A DNA stretch of 64,000 bases from Blepharisma stoltei (GCA_914767885.1 CAJZBQ010000030.1:434001-498000), one strand, 5' to 3'. Positions 1-10,951 are shown, numbered from the stretch's first letter. Numbers and translations: made by a program. Notes: generated by a model not told the origin, from the letters alone.

Positions 1-240
1 TTTGAAGCAGTTCATGGGTCTGCTCCTGATATTGCAGGGAAAAATTTAGCGAATCCGACAGCCTTGCTATTTAGCTCGATTATGATGCTAAAGCATTTGA
101 ATTTGCTAGAGCATGCAGAGAAGATTGAAAAAGCAATCCATTCGGTATTGGTTGAAGGGACTGTGAGGACTGGAGACTTAGGTGGAAGATCTAAAACGAC
201 TGAGTATACAAAGGCGATTATTGATAAAATTAAAGGATAG
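1..240 (+). CDS. NAD-dependent isocitrate dehydrogenase, C-terminal part
   Basis: The window opens inside an isocitrate/isopropylmalate dehydrogenase family gene; 79 codons remain before a TAG stop. The segment VHGSAPDIAGKNLANPTA, followed later by GTVRTGDLGG and a short tail, matches the C-terminal part of mitochondrial NAD-dependent IDH subunits, where the HGSAPDIAG stretch contributes to the nucleotide pocket. The enzyme oxidatively decarboxylates isocitrate in the TCA cycle. The 5' part, including the substrate-binding Arg residues and any mitochondrial presequence, lies outside the window, so catalytic versus regulatory subunit cannot be decided. Isopropylmalate dehydrogenase is the main alternative, but GTVRTGDLGG favours IDH. 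No insert or intron is seen in this part. Confidence 0.9.
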   Translation, partial: FEAVHGSAPDIAGKNLANPTALLFSSIMMLKHLNLLEHAEKIEKAIHSVLVEGTVRTGDLGGRSKTTEYTKAIIDKIKG

Positions 241-1928
241 CAAGTCTTTTAAAAATTGGTTTTATTTTTAGAAAATATATAGCTTAAAACTAAAACGAGA
301 TGCTGGATGAGTTTTTGATAAAATTTCTAAAGAAATTTCACATAAAAAGAAATTTCACATACAAAAGAAATTTCACATAAAAAAGAAAGCAATTTTTGCT
401 ATAAAAAAATGGCTCCTTATAATTTTTTTTTAAAGTTACACATAGAATGCCTGTTATTAGCTCACTATTCTCTATGCCTCTTAGAAGAATCGGAGAGTGA
501 TTTCGCCACAAATACTGATAAACCTATTCACGAAATGATAAATTCGCTTGATACTATAGATTTTTATTTCTTACGTTTCCATTGTCAATATTTGTTGGCA
601 AAACAATTCGCAACTTTTATGAGGTGCCAAAAGCATAACAGACTAATAATAAGATCGCATTATATAATTAAATTTGAACTAAAAAAAGATAAATAATCGT
701 TTAATGAGAAATGAATTTCAATAATTTAATTACTATTTATTTATCATAAAACTATTACAGAATTTGGTTGAAGATATAGTGTCGAGAAATCTAATTTAAA
801 TGCATAACCCAATTAGCAACCACAAGCAAAAAATATCTTATTTTTGAGTCAGGACTGACATCGTTATCTAAGAGTTGCTCAATAAATAAGAAAAGATAAT
901 TAATTATACATGAATGAGGATTTGAAAATATAAAAATATTAATAATTGCTGAATTAAATTAAAAGTCTTTATGATTTTGATTTAGTATTTTAAATTATAG
1001 CCCACCTAAGGCTACCAGCTTTCGCTTCAACTCGTCCAGTTGATTTGGAGCCAAAATTTGTCAAACCAACTTAGCGAGTTGACAAGCCAGCATATAAATA
1101 CCATTTCAACTCGTAGAGTTGGCTTCGCAACTTTTGGAGCCGAACCAACTCTATGAGTTGGAGCGAAAAATAGCAGCCCAGGGCGAGCTAAAGGCCATTC
1201 TAAACTATATAAACTAATTAGTTTCGCTTATCAGGCATTTTCATAATTGTGCGAATTTTATTCTTTTCTATTTTTTGGTTTTGCTTCATACAAATTTTTA
1301 TTATTAGTCTCTTTAATCTTTTCACTTTCATGCTTGCTTGCATTTTTTTAAAAAATAAAGAAATTTATTTTTAGAGATATGCAATTTTCAAGATTACGCA
1401 ATTTTAGCTAAAATAGAAAAAATCTGGATTTTTATAAAAATTCTTTACTCTTTTAGTCAAAAGAGTGTAAAAAACTAGATAAAGCTAAGAAGAGTTAAAT
1501 AGTAAAAGTTTGATAAGATAGATTTCAATTATAATAAATAATCGCTCATGAGTGTTTAAGCATAAAAGAGTGATTAACCTTACTAAATTTAGCAGGTAAT
1601 CCATGCTCCAACTTTGCTGCACTCTTTAGTGAATGATTTTTTCTTTGCCTTTACAATATTCTCTGACAAGGTCGAGGAAATCTTTTGCCTAAGAATTAGA
1701 ATTCTATATTAAAGGTATAAATACCTCACGAGCTATTACAATTTTATAGATGATGCCTCTGTTTTTAAAAAAATAATAAATTAAATATGAAAACTAACTT
1801 TATCAAATTATAATTTCAACTTCAGTCAAATATCTATCATATAAAGAAGATGCCAACTTTTATGAGATAATAATTTATATACATTGAATTAGCATAAGTA
1901 TTCAAACTTAAATTTTATCTAATTTAAA
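241..1928. other. AT-rich intergenic region, no supported gene
   Basis: No convincing gene. Three imperfect copies of a 15-17 bp unit with core AAAGAAATTTCACAT lie at about 329-379. A short possible reading frame (409-696) has no recognisable motif and I do not call it. A more GC-rich palindromic element lies at 1001-1199. The rest is AT-rich with no clear structure. Confidence 0.6.
1001..1199. repeat. Imperfect palindromic element with repeated CAACTC/GAGTTG units
   Basis: A GC-richer island containing several inverted copies of a CAACTC-N-GAGTTG type unit (for example CAACTCGTAGAGTTGG near 1107 and CCAACTCTATGAGTTGG near 1145). The two outer arms (CTACCAGCTTTCGCTTCAAC on the left; complement of GGAGCGAAAAATAGCAG on the right) are roughly inverted. 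It looks like a degenerate MITE or foldback element between genes; no clear target duplication was found. Confidence 0.45.
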
Positions 1929-3508
1929 ATGGAAAATCAAAGAAAATTTTTATCTCCTTACACTAGAGGTCAAAAGAATTTGCAAAATCCAGATCAGCAA
2001 TCCTTAAAAAACTCACAAAATTCCTTTGAAATGATTTCTAACACTGATGAAGACTTCAACTCATCATTTGCAAAAGGCCTTGCTTCATCATTGCTCCTTA
2101 AGACACTTACATCAATTTCATTTAGGCTAAAACGGAAATCTTTAGACCAATGAAAACGAAGGACATGCTTTGAATTAAATCACCCTCTTTGCTACAAAAT
2201 AATATCAAGTCCATCAAGACTAAGAGAAAATAAAATAATCGAAAAAATGCTGACTCCTAATCTTTAAATCGGAACAAAAAAAACCTTCAGATTTAAAGGG
2301 TGGTTAATTTTTTTTCTCTATAAGTAGAAAAATTTGTTCCTAAACAATATAAATGAAAACTTAATTTATTTTATTATATAAAGAATTAAAATAAAAAAAT
2401 TAATCACTTCAATGTGAAATATTTAGATATATCTTTTTGCACATTTACAATTAAAATTAGGCTAAATTAATTTTGTAAAAATTAGTATTTTCACCTATAA
2501 AACTTTTATATTGAAAAAAATTGTTCCGATTTAAAGGGTTAAAGTGCCCAAAAACGGAAATTTTACCTATTTATTGTTCGAATTTAAAGGAAGGGGGGAG
2601 TGAGATCATATACGAGATTTTTTTCACGCAAAGTAACAAGATCTTTTAATTTGTGGAAAGTCCAACTAAAAAAATCAAAAAATGATCGAAAATTGACTGG
2701 GATTACTCTGATTTTTGAGTATGGGAGAAAAATTATGAACTTTGGATTTATGAAAATATGGAACCAAGCTGTAGAGACAGAGAAAAGGAATTCAAGAATA
2801 AAACTGTCAATAAAATGAGCAATTGCTAGGCTAAATGTTTCTAATCCTCCCTTGGCTAGCAAGCAAGATTTTAAAAGTCTAGATTTTTAAATATTTGAAA
2901 AGAAAACATATTTTAATTTATAAATTAATCAAGCAGTTTAAATTTCAAAAGAATTAACTAAAGATCTCATTATCATAATTATTAATTATATCAATTATTT
3001 TTGCATAGTTTTTCTTTCTTTTTAAAGGGTCCTAATTTATCAAATATAGGGATTTTTCTAATGGTTTTGCTCACTAGTTATGACGGAAAGTAAAGGACTT
3101 AAGACGAGAAAAGCTTTTAAAAAATGATATATTAAAGTTGCTACAAGCAAAAACTCTTCAAGACTGAATTTAAATATGAAAGTAATGAAATTCAAGGTAA
3201 AAAACAATTAGAATTACCAAGCAAAGTTATTAGGCAGAATTTCTGGGATTTATAAGAAATTTTCTATCCAGAAAATATTGCATGTGCTGTATAATTGAAA
3301 AATTTGAACTGAAAACGAAGCTAAAAAGCAAAAAGCTGAGGAATCTTTGATGATCAAACAAATTATGAGTGATAAAAGGCTTCAAAATTATAAAGACCTT
3401 GAAAATAATTTAGGTGAACAAAGGGATGGGATTATTCTTGCTCAAATTCAAAGACAATTATATGAGATGTGCGCTGAAGTTGTCGATGGCACTATTCAAT
3501 TGATATAA
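1929..3508 (+). CDS. Sfi1-like centrin-binding repeat protein (interrupted by two IESs and one 15-nt intron)
   Basis: Reading TGA as Trp and removing inserts 2251-2600 and 2842-3090 plus the intron at 3197-3211 gives one continuous frame of 321 residues ending in TAA. The protein is basic and helical, with repeated segments of the form aromatic/basic-x-x-W(K): NLWKVQL, FMKIWNQAV, SIKWAIARL, FKKWYIKV and LYNWKIW. This spacing resembles Sfi1 repeats, which bind centrin along a long helix at basal bodies and centrosomes. The C-terminus is a charged coiled coil. The assignment rests on repeat pattern only; another IQ/helical protein is possible. Both insert removals are needed to join the W-repeat segments, since the left flank otherwise runs into TAA at 2265 and 2887. 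One codon is TGA at 2151 and further ones occur downstream. Confidence 0.6.
2251..2600. mobile_element. IES, CTCC...GGAG MITE family, GGAAC subfamily, 350 bp
   Basis: Direct repeat TGA flanks the element (2251-2253 and 2601-2603); the ends read CTCC and GGAG. The left end is a degenerate hairpin around CTTTAAATCGGAAC; the right end carries two spaced copies of GTTC(C)GA(A)TTTAAAGG. Removal joins codons CTG AGA in frame. A TA-based boundary pair (2258/2611) would also keep frame but would not coincide with the repeat termini. Confidence 0.82.
2842..3090. mobile_element. IES, degenerate CTCC...GGAG family member, 249 bp
   Basis: TAA direct repeat at 2842-2844 and 3091-3093. The right end carries AATGGTTTTGCTCAC after a spacer resembling the tandem-motif end of better preserved copies (ATAGGGATTTTTCTAATGG); the left end has GGCTAGCAAGCAAGATTTT, a decayed motif. 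Removal gives TCT AAA GGA in frame and continues the helical W-repeat protein. Confidence 0.72.
3197..3211 (+). other. 15-nt spliceosomal intron
   Basis: GTAAAAAACAATTAG. It contains an in-frame TAG; removal leaves AAG|AAT and keeps the coiled-coil reading frame open for about 100 more codons. Confidence 0.85.
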
Positions 3509-3782
3509 TTTATTATTTATCTAATTTATTAATACATATTTTAAAATTTATAATAAAACTTAATTAATAGCTATTATATCCACCTTGGGGTTCCTTCCAC
3601 TATATTGCAGGCACAAATTTAACTTAGCCTGAAGATTTTGATTTCCTTTCCTACTCCAAGATGAATAGCCAGCCAAGATAGAAAAATAACTAAAAAATTA
3701 TAAAAAGCCAAATCACTAGCAGAGTAAAACCTGTTTCTAAAACATAACCATTTAATCTTAGAATAAATTTTTATAATTTCTA

Positions 3783-6691
3783 TTACCCACTAATTAGAGC
3801 TTGGTAAAACTCACTTAGCCCATCAGCGTTGATTTCTAGTTTCAATCCCAAGTTATTGAATCTAAAAATAATTTCAATTTTCTGTTCAAAATTATCAATT
3901 ATTTCTTTGGTAACGTTTACCATATAAGGTGTGTCCACAATGTAAGCTTTCATTATCTGCTTTATCGAATTTAGCACATCGCATGCTTGAGTCGTTCCCC
4001 CGCTCTGATCTGGGAAAAATGCCCTTGGGATATCACTTACACTTTTAAAGCTCATCTCTATATTTCCTGACATCAGTAGAAAAGATAATGGGAAAACACC
4101 AGTCGAGATATCACATTTATTCTGCAAAGTCATTATCATTTCTAAAAATTTCACCCAGTGTACGTAGGTGATTTTCAATCGAAATGCTTCAAATAGCAAA
4201 TCATTGCTAGTCATTTCATTAGATTGCAAATTTTTTATCCCATTTTTGAACTGCAATGACAAGTCCAAATAATCATCGACTGGGGATCGGAATACTTTTT
4301 CAAATAAAGAAATGTGGTCATGGATCATGCCAAATTTTTCATTATTCAGATCAATCCAAGCACCGACAAATACTTTGTTCCCAACTGCTTGGGCACTTGC
4401 ACCAATGGAGTTTTGTAGAGAGTTTCCATCATAAGCGGAAGCCAGGAAGGAGCTCAGTGCAGTTTTGCTAGTTTCTTGAGCCAACTGTGAGTGAGCTGAG
4501 GAGGCGTTTCCTTGTTTAGTTGTAAATGCAACTGCAATCCAACTTTCACGCATATTAAAAGACAACGCTTGGTTAGCTTCCTGCAATATTTGCTCTCTTT
4601 TAGCACTTTTCCCAAGCATTAGGTGGACATTTAGCTTATCCCTTCAGTAAGTGAGCAAAACAATAGGAAAATCCATCTTTTAGGAAATTTCCTTCAATGG
4701 GCAAGCCAATTATTTTTTATATAAAATCATTTGATATATATGTGATAATTATTATATCGAAATCTCTAACTATAGAAGTTTCCTATGTTTGGCGCTGTAA
4801 GGCCGATAAATTCTGATCGGAATTTATCGGTTGGTTGCACCAAATCAATGCCTTGGTCGGACCAAAAAGCGATTTGGTCCGACGAACTTGGAAAGCTCCT
4901 GGGAAAATGTCTGCGCTTTCAGCGCTATATAAAGTTTTTGATCATATTTTATTAAATAATATTCTAAAACGTAAAATAACTTTTAATACAAAATTTTTTT
5001 ATATATAAAAAATTAGAAAAAATAAAATAAAAATAAACACTTCATTAGGGACTAAAAAAATTTGCTCACTTGTGGGAGGGAAGCTAGGGTCAGCAAAATC
5101 TTTGCCAACTCTAACCGAAATTTCTTTTGTATAATAAGTTTTGTCAATAGTACGTTTACCAATTCCAATATTTCTCAGCAGGTCCAAAGACCCAGGAACA
5201 TTTGCAGCAAACCTACTGGCAATGCTTCCAGCCATTTTTTGTATAGAAATTGCTCCTTGGCGTCCTCTTTTCCACCAATACACAAATTCTTGGAAATTTA
5301 TTTTTCCATCACGGTTAAGATCCATTTCTTGCATTGCATTTTGAATTTCACTTTGATTTGGGTTTTCTCCAAGCTGCTCAGTTGCTGATGCAAGCTCACT
5401 CATGTCGATATATCCACTTCCATCCTTATCAATTTTCATGAACACTTCTTTCAATAAAATATAAAGTTTTCTATCATCATTATACACCTTTCTCATAAAA
5501 TCGTCCATGCTATTAACAATTGCGATCCCAATTTCATCAGATAATGGCTCTACGTCCAACATAAGCTGCTCGCTTTCACAGATAACGGCTTGGCTCCATA
5601 CATATCTGAATTCAGTATTGATTTTTCTGATTTCTTCGATATCTTCTGGGGTTTTATAAATATAAGCAATACAGTCTACGACTTTGGGAATATTTTTGGA
5701 TTTTATGTGAGTTATAGGGAAATCGTTGAAGGTCAGTTTTTCTGTAGCTCCATTGATTACTACGTTGAATGAAACTGCAGGCTTGTGACGCTCGTTAGCA
5801 ATTACCTTTTGCTTTGCCCAAATTACTTTGTTATAAGTTGTGGGAGGCTTGAAGTCAACTAAGCTTTGACTTTGGATAATTTCAGCATCAGATGCAGGGG
5901 ATTTCAGCCTTTCTAGTTTTTGCTGCGATGGGTTTCTTACTCCCCTTAGTTATGAGCAAAACCTTTAGCCTCTAATAGCGGGCAAAAAAAATTTATTTAT
6001 CAAAATGATAATAATCATAATATTATGATAAGATCTCTAATTCATTATATTTATAAATTTGCATTCTAGAACATAATTGTAAAATATAAAAATAATTTTT
6101 TACCTTCTCATATTTGTAGATGGAAAATTCTTTTTAAATAGATAAAATTTTAACAAAAATAACCGTTATCTATGAGCAAGCAAACATTGACTCAATTTAT
6201 GGATGGGGAAAAGCTAGGATTTTTTGTGACTTTGATTCTTCAAGCTTCAAAGTACCTTCACTTTTCCTCGGCTCGAGTGATTTGAGTGAATTATTTTTTT
6301 GGATAGGCTTGATTTCCGTGTTTTCTAATACAGCAGATTTTAAGTCTTCTTTAGTTTTTTGAATATTACTAGGATTTGGCTGATGACTACTTGGTTCTGG
6401 ATTTTTAATCTCTGGAGGTTTCGATACTTTTTCTTGAGGTTTTACTTCTGAAGCTTTAGAAGATTTTTTAGGTGGGGAATTTGGATCTTTTACCCTTGGA
6501 GGCGCAGCTGGCTTATCCTGTGGCTTTTGGTTAGCTGTAATGACATTTCTTCCTAAAGAATCGGATAAAGATTGTTGGGTACCTATATTTTGACCATTTC
6601 TTGGAGTCAGACCAGATGGCTTATCTTTTGAGCCTGCAAGTTTATGAGGTTCTGAAACTCTATTGCTTTTCTTAGATCCACCACAGCCCAT
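3783..6691 (-). CDS. N-myristoylated EF-hand protein (two IESs, one with a nested element)
   Basis: After removal of 4637-5084 and 5938-6214 the minus strand reads 727 residues from ATG at 6691. It starts MGCGGSKKS, a typical N-myristoylation site, followed by a Pro/Ser/Lys-rich disordered stretch (about residues 10-160). A folded part comes next, then two EF-hands with good loops DKDGSGYIDMSE and DLNRDGKINFQE, and a long C-terminal region I do not recognise (LNVHLMLGKSAKREQ onwards). The calcium ligands at loop positions 1, 3, 5 and 12 are present in both loops. A calcium-responsive membrane-attached protein is a reasonable inference; the partner is unknown. The join at the second insert links the disordered tail (QKIL) to RNPSQQ, and the first links KDFADP to KLNVHL; both keep frame although the inserts are 277 and 448 bp. 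Confidence 0.8.
4637..5084. mobile_element. IES, CTCC-like family with nested hairpin MITE, 448 bp
   Basis: TA repeats at 4637 and 5085 give the in-frame join GAC CCT AAG CTA on the minus strand. The ends (GCTCACTTGTGGGAGGGAAG on the right; CCCTTCAGTAAGTGAGC on the left) are decayed versions of the GTGAGCGAAC motif, and GTGATAATTATTATATCGAA at 4741 matches the family core. A 157-bp element of another family is inserted at 4771-4927; without it the host element is about 291 bp, normal for the family. Confidence 0.78.
4771..4927. mobile_element. Nested two-hairpin MITE (copy 1), TA-bounded
   Basis: About 157 bp starting TATAGAAGTTTCC and ending AGCGCTATA. It contains two internal hairpins, CGATAAATTCTGATCGGAAT-type and TCGGACC...GGTCCGA. 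A nearly identical copy in inverted orientation lies at 63736-63894 inside another gene. Confidence 0.85.
5938..6214. mobile_element. IES, degenerate CTCC...GGGG family member, 277 bp
   Basis: TA at 5938 and 6215. Left end TTACTCCCCTTAGTTATGAG followed by CAAAACC; the right end is a weak hairpin around TATGAGCAAGCAAAC and GGATGGGGAAAAGC. Removal joins ATC CTA AGA AAC on the minus strand and connects the myristoylated N-terminus to the EF-hand body. Confidence 0.75.
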
Positions 6692-7737
6692 TATGAAATA
6701 ATTATGAAAACATAACTGAAAATATGCATTTATCTTTTTTCCAATAAAATTAATATTTCTATACATGAAAGTAATATGTCGCCTTGAAAGATAAACTTTA
6801 TTTGGTATAAATTTAAATCGGATATCGTATTTTTAAATTTATAATTTAAAAATAAATTTTATTAAAACTCCATCTATTTTCAAAAAATATAACTCGTTGA
6901 GAGGATTTTAATTTATTAAAATATATTTCCAATACCAAATCACCCTAGTGGCTTCTATATCTTGCTAGTTTTCTGCATGTCAGTGCTTAAATTGCTGGTA
7001 TTATTCTGAAACGGTTTTTCGGCTTTGATTATAAAATTTGTTGTATTGTCTTAGATCTCTCAAAATAAATTGAGTCTAAGCAATTTAAAGGTCCCCTCTT
7101 GAGCGATTTTCAATATGGATAAACGTAAAACTCCTCCCCTTCTTCAAGTCTAACTCTCTATATATGTAACAATAAATATTAGAGATATCTCAACATAAAC
7201 TATTTCTAAATATTATATATATATACAATTTCTATCATATTCACTATATATATTGCATCCTTTATATTATAAACTATTTATTAGGAAAAAATTTAAAATA
7301 ATATGTAATTTTTTTCCCATAAAAAATTTAATTGCATATCTTTGATTGGACGATAGGCGTCATTCTATCAAGATTGCAGAGAGTAAGGGCTAGAGTTAAA
7401 CTTTCGCATAATTGATTTTGCATCTATGTGATAGCCAGGGTAATCGATATGTGAAGTTCAATAAAATAATTAAAATTGGCTAATGAGAACTTACTGCTGA
7501 AGAGAAAATTTGAATAGCGCTATAAAACGCTCCAATAACTAAAATTTTTTATAAAAATTGATTATTTCGCAATAATTTCATGATTAAAAGATCTTTTAGG
7601 CTTATTCAAAAATTTCTCAAAGCCTTGCCTAGGAATTGCTATATTCTTCTTATTACAATTAAACCTTTGCTTAAATCTATATTTATCAAAATTATTAAAA
7701 TCTCTCATCTTTCTATTACAAAGCAATTTACACATAA
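6692..7737. other. Intergenic region, no supported gene
   Basis: AT-rich DNA between two divergently placed starts (EF-hand gene on minus, TRAPPC5 on plus). I see no conserved frame, RNA gene or clear repeat. Confidence 0.5.
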
Positions 7738-8277
7738 ATGAAAAAATCAATCTACGATCGTCCTGTAAAAACCAAGCGCGAAGTCTCTAAAAGTGCCTTT
7801 AATTTTCTTTTCTCAGAGATTGTTCAATATTCTCAGTCCCGCAGCAACCGTGATGCCCAAATTCTCACAAATCAGCTGGAAGAGCTCGGCTACCCTTTAG
7901 GCTTAAAATTCCTGGAGCTAACGTGTCTACGTGAAAAGAGCTCAACTAAAGAGCACACCATCATAAATATGCTGCGATTTATACGAGACCCATTTTGACG
8001 TACTTTATTTAACAAACCAGCTGGAGACATAGAGCAGAGCACCGTAGATGATTGCATGTTCATGATATATGAAGACGAGCCTTCACTCTGCAACCAGTTT
8101 TCAAGTGCGCCTAGAGGCCAGGAACGCATAAATTGCTCCGCTTTTGTAGCAGGAATTATCGAAGGCTTATTAAATGCTTCAGGTTTTGCTGCGAGAGTGA
8201 CTGCTCATTTTAGTAATGATTCTACTGTTTTTCTAGTAAAATTCGCACCTGAAACTATAAAGAATAGAAATGTTTAA
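7738..8277 (+). CDS. TRAPPC5: TRAPP complex subunit 5 (Trs31/Bet3 family)
   Basis: A 179-residue Bet3-family protein with one TGA codon read as Trp (7996, RDPFW). The family signature runs through the whole protein: SAFNFLFSEIVQYSQ near the start, LEELGYPLGLKFLEL at about residue 50, LFNKPAGDIEQS, and the highly conserved INCSAFVAGIIEGLLNASGF near the C-terminus. In other eukaryotes this is a core subunit shared by TRAPP complexes, which act as exchange factors for Rab1/Ypt1 in ER-Golgi and endosomal traffic. The length is normal for the family and no insert or intron is present. The ATG at 7738 precedes the conserved region by only a few residues, as usual. Confidence 0.93.
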
Positions 8278-8601
8278 GAAAAATATTCCATTTAAGAAGA
8301 CTGACAATTTATAAATTTAAGTAAAATAAGTAATTATGATATAGTGCCTGAATCCTTATTGATTTCTGAGGAAAGATACCTTTAAAGAAAAATTCCTTTT
8401 GACATTTTAAAATATTTTGAAAAGTCAAATTTAAAACTGACAAATAGGGCATATAAATTAAATTTTTAAATTTAATTTTAGCTTTTTTATTTTCCTAGAA
8501 TTTTAAATCAATTTTTTTTCTTTTAAAAGCTATTGTCCTTAAATATCTATAAAAGGGGCACCAGCTATATAAATTAGTTTTTAAAAAATGGAATATAATA
8601 A
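8278..8601. other. AT-rich spacer
   Basis: Short intergenic spacer between two plus-strand genes; nothing recognised. Confidence 0.5.
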
Positions 8602-9282
8602 ATGGGCTCTTTAAAGATCAAACTTTCCCTGTCAGCTGACCCAGAAGCTCCTCAAGAAGCAGTTCTCCAAGTCTCGAGCGGGAATTCAGTCTCGCCAAAA
8701 AAGAGAAAGCCAGAAGTAAAAAGCGAGCAAATCCCTGCCAAAATCGAACTGCATAATCGACCAAAACACTGGGAGCCAAGATGGGTCCTTTACAGCAACG
8801 TCTTTGAGCACGGGCCAGAAATTTGGCTGAAAAGATGGGTCGCACTTGATGAAATTGAAGAAGAAATGCAGGTGGAAGAAGAAAAAATCACCCCCAAAAT
8901 TTATAAGTGCAGCCTCGAAGACTGTGGAAAAGTTTTCAGTGACCATGGGACACTTAAAAAGCACGCTGCTACACATGGAGAAAGACAGTTCGTCTGCGCT
9001 TATGAAGGGTGCGGGAAAAGGTTTTTAGACAATTCCAAGCTTCGAAGGCATCAGCTAGTCCATACAGGAGAAAAACCATATGAGTGCCAATACTGCAACA
9101 AAAAATTTTCCCTCGACTTTAACCTAAGGACCCATCTGAGGACCCACACAGGAGAAAAGCCTTATCAATGTTCATTCCCCGGATGTCTCAAACGGTTTAC
9201 ACAGTCCAGCAACTTAGCCGCCCACGAGAAGTCTCACCAGTCTAAACAGACGAAAAAAGAAGAAGAAAAGAAGGCTGAATAA
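8602..9282 (+). CDS. Four-finger C2H2 zinc-finger protein, YY1-like fingers
   Basis: A 226-residue protein with an acidic/basic N-terminal half of unknown function and four tandem C2H2 fingers in the C-terminal half (about residues 98-216). The finger cores are YKCSLEDCGKVF, FVCAYEGCGKRF, YECQYCNKKF and YQCSFPGCLKRF, with HTGEKPY linkers between the later ones. Three fingers have the C-x4-C spacing of YY1/TFIIIA-type fingers and one the C-x2-C spacing. All Cys and His ligands are present. It is therefore a probable sequence-specific DNA-binding protein in the nucleus. A short highly charged Lys/Glu tail ends the protein. An upstream ATG at 8588 is in another frame, so I keep 8602. No insert or intron was seen. 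Confidence 0.88.
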   Translation: MGSLKIKLSLSADPEAPQEAVLQVSSGNSVSPKKRKPEVKSEQIPAKIELHNRPKHWEPRWVLYSNVFEHGPEIWLKRWVALDEIEEEMQVEEEKITPKIYKCSLEDCGKVFSDHGTLKKHAATHGERQFVCAYEGCGKRFLDNSKLRRHQLVHTGEKPYECQYCNKKFSLDFNLRTHLRTHTGEKPYQCSFPGCLKRFTQSSNLAAHEKSHQSKQTKKEEEKKAE

Positions 9283-9308
9283 CTTGATTAGTGATAATAT
9301 TTGATAAT

Positions 9309-10873
9309 ATGGAAAATCAAGAGCTCATTGATGGCAAATCTCCAGCAGACCATGATAACTTAATTGCTCATGAGAAATCAGCAAGACTCTTTATAGAGGC
9401 TGAAAATTTCTTTTCAGCGCTGAATGAACTCGCCAAATGCGAAGAAATCATTCACGAATTTTCGACGCAAGGAATAACTCCAGACCCAGAGTACGCGATG
9501 GCGACACTTTATAACATGGCTTATTGCTACTTTAAGGTAGGGTGCGTCGACAAGGCAATCTCGTATCTGGAAGCGTGCTTATGTCCAAGAGAACACCCAG
9601 TTTGGAATAGGCTCAGTGAAGAAGAAATTATGGGGTATATTAAGAAGTCAAAGTATATGTGTCAGATTAATTTACAAGCAGCGGCTTTGTATTGCCAAAT
9701 GGGCAACCATGAGGATTCTTTAAATAAAAATCAGGACGCTGTTTTTATTGCAAACTCACTTGTGGAGGCAACTGCAAAGGTATAAAACTCAAAGCCTCTT
9801 TTGGATTGCTCTGAGCTGTAAGAATCTTCTAACTTTTGGAGTTAGCTCGGGTAGAAATAGTTGTCAAGCCAAATCTACCAGTTGGCAAGAGCTATTATTT
9901 GGCAGGTGAGTTGACTTGGCAGCTATTGATGTCCGAGCCAACACCACTAGTTAGAAGGGTGCCGTTCATCATTAGGCGATCCATACGAAGTCCTGGGTTA
10001 TATAAGTTTCATATATGTGCATATCAATATAAGAAAAGTAAAGAATATTCTGAGAAGCAGATAGCACTTTATAGTTTAGCACAAAGGTCAATACCTACAC
10101 TAAAAATTTTGCTTGAATTTATAAAGAATGGGAAACTTCCAGACTGTGATAGTCCTTCAATCAAAACTTTATTGGGGATTAAAAATGTACCTGATTGGGT
10201 AAACAACTTTACAGTTGGAAATATATTGGATTTAAAGCCAATGAATGTGGACAACTTAAAAAGAAGAGGTAAATTGCATAATGAATTTTCTAAAGACGCT
10301 TTGTTTTCCAAGATATCGTTTGTGTGCCTAAGTCTTTATAACACTGCTATAGAAATCAGACATTTAAGAATGAACACATCAGTATCATCAGATTTGAATG
10401 CATGTGCTGATTTGTTTATGCAGAGAGCTTATAAGCTTTCCTCATTGTTTTTCCCAACGAATTCGGCCTTTGGAAATTATATAAATAATGGAAGCTTAAG
10501 AAGAAGCCCTACAAAGCTGAGATCAATTGTAACTTTTAATTAGCCTGAAGAAACAGACGAGTCACAGAAGTCTTCACCAGTCAAGCTCCCACTTATCAGA
10601 GAATTGTCAAAGAAAAAGCTTTCAATTCCAAAGCCAATGAGAGGTTCTAAAACAGAGAGAATTTTGCCTCCTAGTGAAAAAAATAATAATTTGTTAGCAA
10701 ATGTGGCCTTACAAAGACAACTGAGTGAACTGTTTGAAAAGCTTGAAACTGGAAAAATCAAAGTCAAAAAAGTAAGGCAGAAATCACTGGAAAATAGACA
10801 GAGAAATCTGACTCCATATGACAGGAGTCCTTTGAAAATCACTGATACTTCTAATTCTTTTTCTCAATCTTAA
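9309..10873 (+). CDS. Unknown helical-repeat protein with two 15-nt introns and one unexplained 35-bp frame break
   Basis: The N-terminal third has TPR-like helical hairpins (EYAMATLYNMAYCYFKVGCV, then DKAISYLEACL), and the C-terminus is a Lys/Ser-rich tail. Two 15-nt introns (9780-9794 and 10529-10543) are clear. Between them the frame breaks: a TAA at 9819 is followed by a different open frame starting ELARVEIVV. An 8-bp direct repeat CTTTTGGA occurs at 9798-9805 and 9833-9840. Removing one repeat unit (35 bp) gives a continuous frame, PLLELARVEIVVKPN. With this, the protein would be 499 residues. I do not recognise a family beyond TPR-like character. The ATG at 9309 is chosen because an upstream extension would need a GTG start. 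Confidence 0.65.
9780..9794 (+). other. 15-nt intron
   Basis: GTATAAAACTCAAAG; contains an in-frame TAA. Removal gives GCA AAG CCT CTT. Confidence 0.8.
9798..9840 (+). repeat. 8-bp direct repeat flanking a 35-bp frame-breaking unit
   Basis: CTTTTGGA occurs at both ends. The interval contains a stop in the upstream frame, and loss of 35 bp (one repeat plus spacer) restores frame. There is no GT...AG solution of suitable length that does so. Confidence 0.55.
10529..10543 (+). other. 15-nt intron
   Basis: GTAACTTTTAATTAG; removal replaces a TAG stop by ATT CCT GAA and extends the protein by 109 residues. Confidence 0.85.
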
Positions 10874-10951
10874 ATAATGGTGTTGGGCTTCATCACAGAT
10901 ATGTTTTTTCAACTTTTTCAGATTGTTGCCATATTAAGGAGTTAGGTTAGA

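Noticed and set aside
409..696. Possible 95-residue protein
   Set aside because: No motif, no TGA-coded Trp, AT-rich composition like the intergenic DNA around it; not supported.
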